64,000 bases of DNA, taken from the NCBI RefSeq assembly GCF_003945595.2, contig NW_024104664.1, positions 186,001-250,000 on the forward strand, read 5' to 3'. Shown piece by piece: positions 37,901 to 48,227 of this stretch. Both the position numbers and the translations under genes were made by a program. This DNA is from Pipra filicauda (Eukaryota; Chordata; Aves; Passeriformes; Pipridae). Within the stretch, counting starts at the first letter, position 1, and the number at the start of each line of letters is the position of its first letter. A model generated the notes under the pieces. The model searched no databases, was not told the DNA's origin, and saw only the letters and a list, made by a program, of their open reading frames with translations.

Positions 37901-38736
37901 CCATTGCAACATCAGCAAAATGTCCAAGGGACACCTTCCACATCTGCAGGACAAATAAAAGTCTGATGTCTTTACATGGAAATACAAGATGGGCTACATG
38001 TTGCTTTTGTTTTTATATAACTCCCGGTTTACTGTGTGGTCCAATATGAAATCCTTATTCCTGTGAAATAACTGTTTTCTGATCTCTCTCCAGAAAGAAA
38101 TCCAGAGAAACATTTTCATGGCTAGAAGGAATTAACAAAAGATTTCATCATGCCTTAATTTATGCACATATGTAAGACAAAGGATCACTTAAATCAATCC
38201 TTTCATTCATCTAAATTTTATTGTGCCCAGCAGAAATGGTATTTTTCCTTTCTGAAAGTAGTGTCACACAAACTGTTTAGTTTTGGTTTAATTGAGAAAA
38301 TACAGCCCATTTTTTAACTACATTTAGATATAACACATATGTCTAAGTGTTCTTGTTTGCTTTTAATTTTTCAGTGTAAGGATTTTTAGCATTTCTCTCT
38401 TCCCAACAGCATCTGATTCAGCCAAAGCCAGTCAATCACAGCTCCTGATGTGGCTGTATATCCCAAGGCAGTGGTTTCTTGTTTAGTTGCACTCTGAGTG
38501 CTATCCCAGAAAATGTATATTTATGTCAATATTTTACTTTCATTTCCACTTCTTTCTCAACAATTTTTACCTTTGTAATCCCTTTACTTTAGATGGAGTT
38601 ATTCCTGGGTTTTATTCTGACATAGTCAGAGGAGAATCAGGCTTAATGCCTTTACAATTAGCTGGAACTCTGTGTTAAACCCACTTGGGAACAGTTTTGA
38701 TGAAAGTACAGTAAATACATGACTTATCATGTTGGG
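32000..38736. other. Noncoding block with the longest open frames
   Basis: No gene is supported. The 166-codon frame at 34723-35223 (+) is the longest in the window, and a 105-codon frame lies antisense to it (34902-35219). Neither shows a domain, signal peptide or recognisable family. A short (AGC)5 run is at about 32606-32620, a 16-A run at 33765-33780, and A-rich purine text at about 37567-37599. Region 34300-34400 is very AT-rich. Confidence 0.5.
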
Positions 38737-38787
38737 GGAAGCACTGTGTTTTGAAGGAAGCACTGTATTTTGAAGGAAGCAGTGTAA
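38737..38787 (+). repeat. 19-bp tandem repeat, about 2.7 copies
   Basis: The units are GGAAGCACTGTGTTTTGAA (38737-38755), GGAAGCACTGTATTTTGAA (38756-38774) and a partial GGAAGCAGTGTAA (38775-38787). The first two differ at one base, which implies a fairly recent local duplication. Confidence 0.93.
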
Positions 38788-39412
38788 TGGTATCTCATGA
38801 GAGCAATTCCTATTAATTGCAAGTTTTTTTGTGGCTTGGATTTATTAAAGTTCTGACTCTATTGCCAGTTGCTGCCATATGTAGTCTATAATTCGTGAAA
38901 CACAAGACTGTACATTTCCCAAAGACATTCCCTCTAATCATTTGCAAATATAACTAATTTAGCACAAAGAGATGCTTCCTAATCAGGACCAGCATCCTGA
39001 CCACTAACAACACCAGCATACACACAAGACATTATAAAAGCACAGGTACATCTACATATAAAACAGTAATATTGGTGAAATAGGTTTAGTAAGATTTTAA
39101 CTGTTCCGCACCCCTCTAGTCTTCTGTATTTTTGGATGCAGTCTGAGTGTTCTGCTTGGACAGAGGAAGTCCTTCCTGACACAGCATTTGTGGCCAGAAA
39201 TGGGAGAAACAGCTCTGAAGAGCTCTTCAGGGAGAACAGTAATAGTGGCCCACAACTCAACACTACCCTGAGACATTCTGACAAAATGGCAGGAAATAAA
39301 CACCTGCGATTCAGAAAACACTTCATGGAGCAGCAGATTATTGTAGGGGTGATGGGGTAATATTTCACCAATAGCACACTCACAGGTAGCATTAATACTA
39401 AGAAATTCCTCA

Positions 39413-39454
39413 TTCATGCAGAGGATACTCCCAATGTATCCTCTGCTGCATGAA
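39413..39454. repeat. Strong 42-nt inverted repeat (hairpin)
   Basis: The left arm TTCATGCAGAGGATAC (39413-39428) pairs with GTATCCTCTGC (39436-39446) plus ATGAA (39450-39454). There is a 7-nt loop and a single 3-nt TGC bulge, so 16 base pairs form. It is shorter than a typical animal microRNA precursor (about 60-80 nt), and I see no clear extension of the stem outward. It may be a remnant of a small inverted duplication or a chance structure. It is the most stable short hairpin that I noticed by eye. Confidence 0.88.
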
Positions 39455-39562
39455 GCCCACACAGCCTCAGGCCCAACTAGAAGAATAAGCTTTTCAAGGA
39501 GTGAAGTTACACACAGAGAAGGCTACACCTTTCTGGTTTAGCCACAATCACTGTTTTGAAAA

Positions 39563-39880
39563 GCACAGAATAAATTATTTCAGTTGAAAGAGACCTACAA
39601 TGATCATCTGTCCAGCTGCCTGACCAGTTTGGGGCTGACCAAGATAGAGCATGTTACTGGGAGCAGCATCCAAATGCCTCTTAAACACCTATAGGCTTGA
39701 GGCAAACAACCACCTTTCCAGAAAGCCTGTTCCAGTGTTTGACCACCCTGTCAGTAAAGAAATGCCTCCTAATACCCAGTCTAAACCGCCTCTGGTGCAG
39801 CTTTGAACCATTCCCATGTGCCTTATCACTGGACATTCAGGAGAACAGTTTCTACCATGTAGCTGACTTCAACCCTTTGA
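39563..39880 (-). mobile_element. CR1 LINE, 5'-truncated, minus strand
   Basis: Read on the plus strand, the reverse CR1 3' end is degenerate (CACAGAATAAATTATTTCAG, then AAAGAGACCTACAATGATCA). It continues through CCAGCTGCCTGACCAGTTTG, ACCACCTTTCCAGAAAGCCT, GTTCCAGTGTTTGACCACCC and GTCAGTAAAGAAATGCCTCC, to TCTAAACCGCCTCTGGTGCA and TTCAGGAGAACAG. It belongs to the CR1 group with TGTTCCAGTGTTTGACCACC, which differs from the copy at 12012. The outer boundary near 39880 is uncertain. The open frame at 39697-39894 (+) lies inside it. Confidence 0.93.
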
Positions 39881-42800
39881 TCTCAGTTGTCTGAAGAATG
39901 CAAAATAAAGGACAGATTCTATATTCATAATTGCTGTTTCCAACACAAGAGATTACAATGATTAGTGACGAGGGTTGTGGTGCACAAAACAGCTCCTGCC
40001 TGGCTTTGATGGTGGGTTTCTGCCAACAGCAGTACCTTCTCCAAAGGTATTGGAAAAGATGAAAGAGAAGAATATAGGTTTGTAGCACAGACTGCCCAGA
40101 TCTCAGTGCAGCTTCCCTTTAATACTTCCACATGAGTAGCTTTCAACTTTTCTTCTGAAATTGTTTTATTTATTTGTTTGTTATGTGACCTGATAGTATT
40201 AACTCAAAGCCAGTTCTTTTCCTTACCATTCAGCTAAAAGTGGTTTCATTTGTTCTTCTAAAGCTTCATTCCATCAGCTGTTCCATTTGAATCTTTACTA
40301 GATCTACGTCAGTCTCTACCCCAATCCTTCAAGTTATCAAATGTAACTGGTTACTGAAATTCAACTGATAGAATTTTGTCTTTTCTAATTACCTTTTTTT
40401 TTACATTGACTGTAATTTTTTGTTAGAGTGTAGGGTTCCTAAAGTACTCCATACTAGAATTAACATTTCATAGCAAGAGTTGTTAAAACCAAAATGAACT
40501 AACTCTTCTCCTTCATAATAAAACAGCTCTTTCCCTTACTTCTGGTTAAAGTTTTAACACTGGAGTTTTTATAGCAGGACAGTGATAGAAAATGTAAATG
40601 CACTGTAGCACTTCAGGCCTTTCAGAGCATTTAAGAGATCATGTAACCACCTCTGCCATGGGTATTTCTGACAGCATTTCTCCTAAATGTACTTCACCAC
40701 CATTTAGACAAGGTCACTTAATTTGGCACCTCCTAATGCTGTTCAGCAGGTTAAAGGCTTTGTTCTATTAGTTTCCATGACTCACCTCTGAGGCTTCTGA
40801 GAGCTTTCATGCCCTAATAATAACCTCATATTTGTTACAGGACCTATAGTTGACAATCACAGAAATATTAGTGTATCCCAGATTCTGGCCTCATTTAGAT
40901 TTCTTTGTAAAGACAAGGGTGTCTATGCTCAGACTGTGCTCAAACCTCAATAGCACAAAACTTCTTTCTTAAAATAAATTTGGGGAAAAGTCTCAGTAGA
41001 TCGAAAATGTTATCCTTCTAAAGGGAGCAGTTTCTCAGCTCCCTGTACTGCAAGCATTCATTAAAAGGAAAGCAATTATTTTGTAATGAAACCACTCAAA
41101 TACTTAATGTCAGGGCTCCTCGATCTCCAAAATTAAAAAAAAAAAAAATAACCAATAACAAATTCAATTAAAAACATTTATGGCGAATAATTTTAAAAAA
41201 TTATGTTTAACTTACTGCAAACAGTTTAAATTTCCATTGCTTCTGAACAGCCCTTTGTACAGCATGTTAACAACAGAGCCACTGAAGGACACAGGGAAGA
41301 GACCCTGGGAATCCCAAGTGGGAGTGACAGTAACACACAGCAAATCCTGCAGCCAGTGGAGCTTCACACCTGCTTTCCATGACCATTGCATTCCCAGAAT
41401 TGAGAGCAGAAGTCAGTAACTTCAGGAGTTACTGGAGCTATTCCAGGAGGAAGCCCTGGAACGTAAATTCTACACAATCATACATTATTAATGGATGCAT
41501 GTAGCACTGCAAAAAGATGGCAATGCTCTAAATGGGTGTAATATTTCTGATCAAGCTTCAAATCCTTTAATCCTTTTAAATTGTCTCTACCTAAACACAT
41601 TCTCCACTACATCAGCTGATTACTTTTTTTATTTTGCATTATTATGGACTCATACTTCTACATCATGTGGCACAGCAGATTGAAAAATGCCTTTGTTTTA
41701 CTAGGAGGTGCATGAAGAATTTCTACATGAGGAACAAATACTTTGCATACATTTTCTAGATACATTTACAGTATATGTGAGAGCACATACATTTCTTAGT
41801 GAGCTTGCAAAATTATAAAACAAACAGCATTTCTTTGAATGAAAAATGCATTTTCTTTGTAGTAAGCAGAAATACATACACTGATCTGGTAATATCCTTA
41901 AGAAAAAAACAGAAATACCAAATATGCTTAACCTACGTCTAAAGGGAAATTAAAAGAGGAAGAAAAGTCTAGATTGCCCTGAACAAGGGCATGTTTGATC
42001 TGCATGTAAAGGGAGCACTTTACAACCTTCACACCACTAGTTCATGTTGATGGACAGGATGCTTAGGCTTTGAGCTGGACCTGGAGGAATTTAGATAACT
42101 AAATGCATCCCTTTGCCTCAAAGATGAAAGGTATTTCTTCTACCACATCATCTCTCTATGGCTTTCTTACACTGCTGTCAGCCATTTCAATACTTTTATG
42201 TGTCAGAAAGGCAAATTTGCATCAATGGTACGAGCTGTAAAAAAGTGTCAAACTTTTCTAATTTAAATAAATAAATAAATAGATATATAAAGAAAAAGGA
42301 CCATAAAAATTCACCTATGTCCTTGTGAAATGGTCAGCCTATTTTTATAACCTCCAGAGAAGCTGTTTTGACAAATGTTGGAATACTTGTTAAATATTCC
42401 AGACATCCAGACAGACTCTGTACTCAAAAGTTACTGAGGGTTTCATTGGTGTGCCTTCTGAAGCTCTCAGTTCAGACTGTGAACAGGATGTGTCAAGGAA
42501 ATAAAAAAAGGTGAAGATCCAAAGTCCTGCCAATCACCTGACATAAACTTTCTTCATACCAATCACTGCTTTTTGATTAGTTTTAATATAAACTGTACCT
42601 GGTGGAGTAGAAACAGCCATTTCTTCAGAACATTTAGGATTTTAAGAGCCAAAAGGACTGAAATTAAACATGATTATATAGCACGCTCAGAGTTTTGAAT
42701 GCTAAAGGTCTGAGTTCTGGTCTTGTTCTAGCCTTACTCACAAGACTAGCCTCCATTCAGAAAAGCGGACTTTCTTATTGGCACTTAAGCCTTAAATGCA

Positions 42801-45362
42801 GTGATAAATTAAATATTACTAATACTTACATTACTTCATAGTAACCAACTTGCAAAAAATTGATTTTATACATAATTCAAACAGGGAAATGGGTTTCAGC
42901 AATTTTTTTTGCTAGTATATACAAATATTTTTCCAGAGGGGTCATAACCTACGCTCAGACAAATATCATAGTATGTGTTTAGCACTTTCTTACACTCTGT
43001 GCAATAGGAAGTTAAGCAGCAGCTCCAGGTTATCACTGAACAGTTTTCCTAATTTAGCAAAAAAGTAATGAATGTGATTAGAAGAGAAGACCAATATTAA
43101 CTCTGGCATCACATGGCTGTGGAAATAGCTAAGGGTACATGAAATCTTCTGTCCTTGAACTGTAGCTGTCACTATAATGATTCTGGCAGAGTAACAGAAT
43201 GCAATTGTTGACTCGTTCTAGTACTACCCTATTGACTTCAGGCTCAATAATGTAACATAAAACAGGTCTCTATTGGGTATTGTCTATCACCACATGTTGC
43301 TGAACTGACTCAAAGTGGTGGTTTTGTTGCTTTCACTGGAGAAACTAAGAACAAGTGAATTCCCACTGAATTTCAGGAGTTGCAATAGTGTTGCTATATA
43401 CCCATATTCTCTATAAATATAGAATTATTACAAATAAAATAATATTTCTAAAATGCTTTCAAAACAATAATATTTTTTCACACAGTTTAGATATTTGGCA
43501 TTCCAGATTCTGGAAACATGCATGTGTTTTATTATTCTTTCATATTCAGCAGTGAAAAAGTAAAATTGTAAGAAGTTAATCAAATTATGACATTTGTTAC
43601 TCATCATCACTTCTCTCAGATTCTGCCTCTGGTGAAGGCTGCAAGGATAAGGCTCTACAGTAAAATGAAGAGGGACACCAGTCTTTCAGAAAAATAATCC
43701 ATAGTTGTAAAAGAATTGGGCAACCAGGGGAGTGCTTCACTGGTATATGTCCATATCTGGGGAGGGTTTGCAGCCTGAAGGACAGAGATTGTTTGGATAA
43801 CTATACCCAGCAGTTTCCTCCAAGCCCTCCTCACACTGACCCTGACCTGCAGCCAGTGGTTCAAAAACACTTCTCCAGAAACTGGATGTTCAAGGCATTA
43901 CCTCTGTTATCCATAAGGTCAGAGGTTGGTTTCTCTGACTGGAGAGCAACCAGCACGTTGTGGTGACTAATGCACAGTAAAGCTGTCTTAATTAAAATGA
44001 GAAAGAGAGAGATGTCAAATAAAGCAGCAGCACAGTTGGGACTAAGGCTGTTGGATTACAACTCTTCTTCCCCCTCAGAATCAGTAGGCACATTCCACTG
44101 CAGTACAAAAAGCCTTTTGCAAGCAGCTGTTTGTCTTGATCAGGTTCAAGGATCCTTTCTTGCATTCTTTCCTGCCCATTTATTTCAAAATCCAAGAATT
44201 CTTTTTTAAATTCCTTCTTCACAAATAATCAAATGAATGCATTGCCTAAAAATGCTGTGATTTGCATGCAAAGAAGAGGAAATAAGTTTCTGAAACTATA
44301 TTAATTTTTGACATAGCACTTTAAAGCATTTATCACGTACTCTTTCTATTCCTGTTCTGAATGGCTCAACAGGAGAGCAGAGTCATGACTCTGCTGGCCA
44401 ACCACATCACAAATAATGGAAGAAACAGTCTCCACATGTTTTAACATCTTTATATATGCCACACATGGTTTATTTAAATAATAAAAAAAGAAAGTAAAAT
44501 TCCTCTTTTGAGAAACTTCATAGGTCATCTCAAATTGTATTACTAAAGTCTAGAAAACTTATTCAAGTGGAGCAGTTAAAAAAAGGAGTCACTTGCCCCA
44601 CATTAAAAGTAAATAAATAATGTAATTTTTACAAGAAGTCTGAATTGCCAAAATTATAATACAGAACTACAAAATTGTGTTTTATTGGTAAAAATGCTAT
44701 CCAGCTCAAATATGAATTAATTCTTTCCAGCACCTGTGGGTCACCAAAATGAGGCCTTTTAAAGATGAGATTTTTCCTTGTATTTTCTTGTGTAGAAGAT
44801 AAGGCAGAAGTTTTGAAGGTTCTTTACATATGTGTGACATGCAGTATACAAAACAACAAATCTATACATTCTTTTATGATATACACTATCACATGTTCCC
44901 TCACCATGTTCAGTTTTCAGAGAATTCAATCCTTCTACTTAGGTATGGGATTTTCATTTATGTTTTGACTCCAGAAATTTTCAGTGTAACCCCCACTGGA
45001 CTTACAAAGACAGGTACCCTCAGCAGGCAATACAGACTGACGGAGTTGTCTGCAGAATTTGAGGGGTCAGTCCCACAAAAATCAATCAGAAAGAACATTC
45101 AGACCTTTTTCTGAACTTTCAAAGTTTTAGATTTCAAATTACACTCAGTTCAAATGTTCCTCCTGACTGGCCCCATACCTGGATAGAACTGTGCTAGAGG
45201 AACTGCTACTATGGCAGCCAAGCAACAACATTTACACTAGAATAGAATATCCTTAACTTTCTTCTGCCCCAGAGGGCTTTAACTCAAACCCTAATCTATT
45301 AATTCACACCACACACCTGCCTCCTTCCCTCCCAACAGGAACTGATCAGGAAATTGAACATG
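39881..45362. other. Noncoding block
   Basis: No gene or named mobile element is seen. It holds an (AAAT)4 run at 42265-42280, a 14-A run at 41135-41148 and the 20-bp palindrome at 44376-44395. A GC-richer stretch at 43640-43930 has a 71-codon minus frame with no domain. The rest is AT-rich unique-looking sequence. Confidence 0.55.
44376..44395. repeat. 20-bp perfect palindrome
   Basis: AGCAGAGTCATGACTCTGCT is its own reverse complement with no spacer. The centre holds two back-to-back TGACTC half-sites of the AP-1/Maf type, each one base short of the full TGACTCA. Binding is not shown. A palindrome this long is not expected more than rarely by chance in 64 kb. Confidence 0.95.
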
Positions 45363-45472
45363 AAAAAAAAAAAATCAACCAACAAACCAAAAAGTACTAT
45401 CAAGAAAACCCCCCAAAAAAACAATCAAACAACAAAAAAAAACCAACAACAACAACAAAATAACAAGAAAAT
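45363..45472 (+). repeat. A/C-rich low-complexity tract with (AAC)n
   Basis: About 110 bp are almost free of G and T on the plus strand: a 12-A run, CAACCAACAAACC text, a CCCCCC block, a 9-A run and (AAC)4-5. It is a typical low-complexity tract of bird genomes. No function is inferred. Confidence 0.9.
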
Positions 45473-46744
45473 CCCATCCCAACCTTGAAATAAAAATCCC
45501 TGTGCTTGAATTTGGAATTGGGACTGTTGCTCCCAATAACATTTTGCTTTCAGCACAAGCTATGATGTAATATAGTCTACTGCTCTGAGACTTTTGTTGT
45601 AGTTCCTCTGGGAAGAGATATCGAACTTGACTGACATTTTCTGTTTTGTTGGATTACCTAATGATAATGAATTTAGTGTAGAAAGATTCAATTTAAACAT
45701 TCAGGATGCTGATGAGGCTAAATCAAACAAGCTACACAAACAGAGAGAAATTTTATTCAACTGTCACCCGGCCCAGACCATACCCCAGTGGTCCATGAAG
45801 TCTGTTATTTATTGATCATGGAGAATAACCAAAAACACAGTCATTTTCAATTTTACCTCTTATAAAACTTAAACATGAGACTGCTAAATTGTGTGGGTCC
45901 AAGTCAGTCTAAGCTCGTTTCAGGGGAAAACCATCTGCCAAATTCAGTCACTCTGTACACAGAGGTTTTTGGTCAGTGCAATTAGCTCAAGAAAAGACAC
46001 TTTTAATGGCTTAAATCGAAAAGAACTCAGGACTTCCACCCAACAAAAAATACATAAAGAACACAAAAAAAATCGCTTCATCTGACTTCAACAAAATAAA
46101 ACTAACACCAAAAACTCCTTTAGTAATTTCCTATTACAATAAACTTTCTAGCCAGCCATATGTATGGGAAGTGCCCCAGCAACTGCGTCATTCAATGAAT
46201 TCAGCACACATGGAAGTAATCCTGGACAATAGATACAACAGGAGCATATAGAATATTTCCCTTTAGATATTGTTGCTTCTCAGCAAATAGTATGTGAAAT
46301 TCTAGTGAAGGACAAGTGCTGGAAGACCACAAAAGCTTTTGTTTTATAGAAGACTATAAACTACACAGGTTGACATACAAAAGTGTGTATACCTGGTCTA
46401 GCTTTTCCAGCTTTGAATAACTTCACAGTGACCAGCAGTTTGCTCCAGATGGCTTGGAGGCCCCATCACACAAGCACCAAGCCTGTCCCCAGGGCATCAC
46501 TTTATTGCAGAATCACAGATTACAGGAGTTCAGAGTTACACTGAGCAGAAATCTGGTTGGTGGATCTGTTCAAGACTGGTGGCCAGATATTTTACAAATA
46601 TAATGTCAGTCTGTTCTTGGAATGAGAATCAGTCAGTATTAGATTTTATAAACCAATAAAATGTTTGTCACGATTTTCTTTAAAAATGCAATGCAAAAAA
46701 CATGCATTTCCTACATATCTTAGGTCTTCAGCTCCCACATTCAG

Positions 46745-46767
46745 GTCTTCAGCTGAGGGCTGAAGAC
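46745..46767. repeat. 9-bp inverted repeat with 5-nt loop, next to a direct repeat
   Basis: GTCTTCAGC (46745-46753) pairs with GCTGAAGAC (46759-46767) around TGAGG. The left arm is also part of a direct repeat: AGGTCTTCAGCT occurs at 46722-46733 and at 46743-46754, 21 bp apart. Confidence 0.88.
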
Positions 46768-47533
46768 AGTGTGACTGACCTCAGACCTATCCTGACTTAT
46801 CCCAGTTGAAATCTGGCTCACAAAGTGATGTCTGAAAAAGATTCTGAAGGATTTAAGACATTGTTCTTGCTCTGGAACATAGAAAGGTTATACCATTTCC
46901 AGGAACACCAGCCTCCAGCTTCAAACACATTAGGTGGGAAATTCCTGGCCACACAACTCTGGTAACTCTATACATTTGGAATGTCATCACTTTGGGTGTA
47001 TGATTTATTCATTTGATTATATAATATTTGCAGATCAGCATATTGTCAAAAAGTAAAAGACATATCAAGATGCTCTGTGCAGTAACTACAATAGTAAATT
47101 CAATAAACATTGCAAGGAAAGAAATGTCAAAAAAGCCACAGGTGAGAGGCTGGCAAAAAACCAGAACACCTCACAGTAAAAGACACAGAGAGCTTGACCA
47201 CTCTTTTATCTCATCTGAAAGACTGAGAGGTGACAATCATAGTGGAGAAAATCCTAGCCTTAAGAATTCTTTAATCTAGTAGAAAATCATAACAGGGAAA
47301 TGAAGGGCTGAAAGCAGAAGCAGCCAAATTCAGTATTAAAATTAACACAAATTGTTAACTGTTCCAGTGGAAAATTAGAAGAAGAAACTACCAAGAGATC
47401 CTTCACCATTTGATGTCTTCCACTATGACTGGATGCCTTTCTGAGAGTCATGTTTTAGCCAAAATGTATATTGTAAGTCATAAGTGGATAAAATCAACCA
47501 GTGTGCAACACAACATTCTTGTAGAGCCTTGGG

Positions 47534-47571
47534 AAAAAAACAAAACAAAACAAAACAAAACGAAACAGAAC
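47534..47571 (+). repeat. (AAAAC)n simple repeat
   Basis: A seven-A start is followed by about five CAAAA units, and then units with substitutions (CGAAA, CAGAA). It is a simple sequence repeat. Confidence 0.93.
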
Positions 47572-48177
47572 AACTAGAAATCTATTAACTGTACTGACCA
47601 AGCAGACAGAAAGGACTCAGAGTACACAAACACAGTGTTTGCCCAGTGGGTTGTACTAAATCCAGAAAGACTGGCCTCTGGACAGAGATATGTCTCATAC
47701 TTGCAGCTGCTCAGAAACAAGAAATACCATAAAGGAAATCCACAAAATCCCAACAAATACTTATGTAGCTAGTTCTTGACTTACACATTCCCCAGAAGTG
47801 TTCTTCACAAAATGAATGACCTGAAATCAGGTCAGAAATCCAATAATTCTGAGTTCAGTTTATTAATTATAAGCACCAGCAAAAGCAGAACTGCTGCTAG
47901 GCAGGAAGGGGCAGTGCTCAGAACACTTCTCTTTTATCACTGCATGCTACTTTTACTGGGTTGTCTTTGGCCTATTAAATAATAAACATTATAAGAAGGT
48001 CCAGTTTCATGTATCTCCCATCAGAGCCATCAGCTCAACCTATTTATCACCCCAAGTGCCTTCATTCCTTAATTTAATGGTTACTAAACTACTCTGACAA
48101 TGGCCGGAAGAGAGCATCCATTTGAATGAACAAATTCAAACTGCACTGCATTCCAAAATGAAACTTGTTCTGCCCTG

Positions 48178-48227
48178 AAACATCCATCTTATTTATCTTA
48201 ATAAAACATCCATCTCTATTTATCTTA
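48178..48227 (+). repeat. 26-bp tandem duplication, two copies
   Basis: AAACATCCATCTTATTTATCTTA (48178-48200) is repeated at 48204-48227 with a single inserted base in the middle. The ATA between them fits a slippage-type duplication. Confidence 0.9.

Noticed and set aside
39215..39230. 16-bp perfect palindrome CTGAAGAGCTCTTCAG
   Set aside because: Real in the sequence, but eight-base arms are expected about once in 64 kb, so I do not treat it as a feature.
38979..39462. Overlapping 144- and 121-codon minus-strand frames
   Set aside because: Two different frames are open over the same DNA and the stretch includes the 39413 hairpin. No domain is seen.
46506..46530. Possible reversed CR1 3' end (CAGAATCACAGATTACAGG)
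   Set aside because: Only about 20 bases fit, and the following sequence does not continue into CR1.
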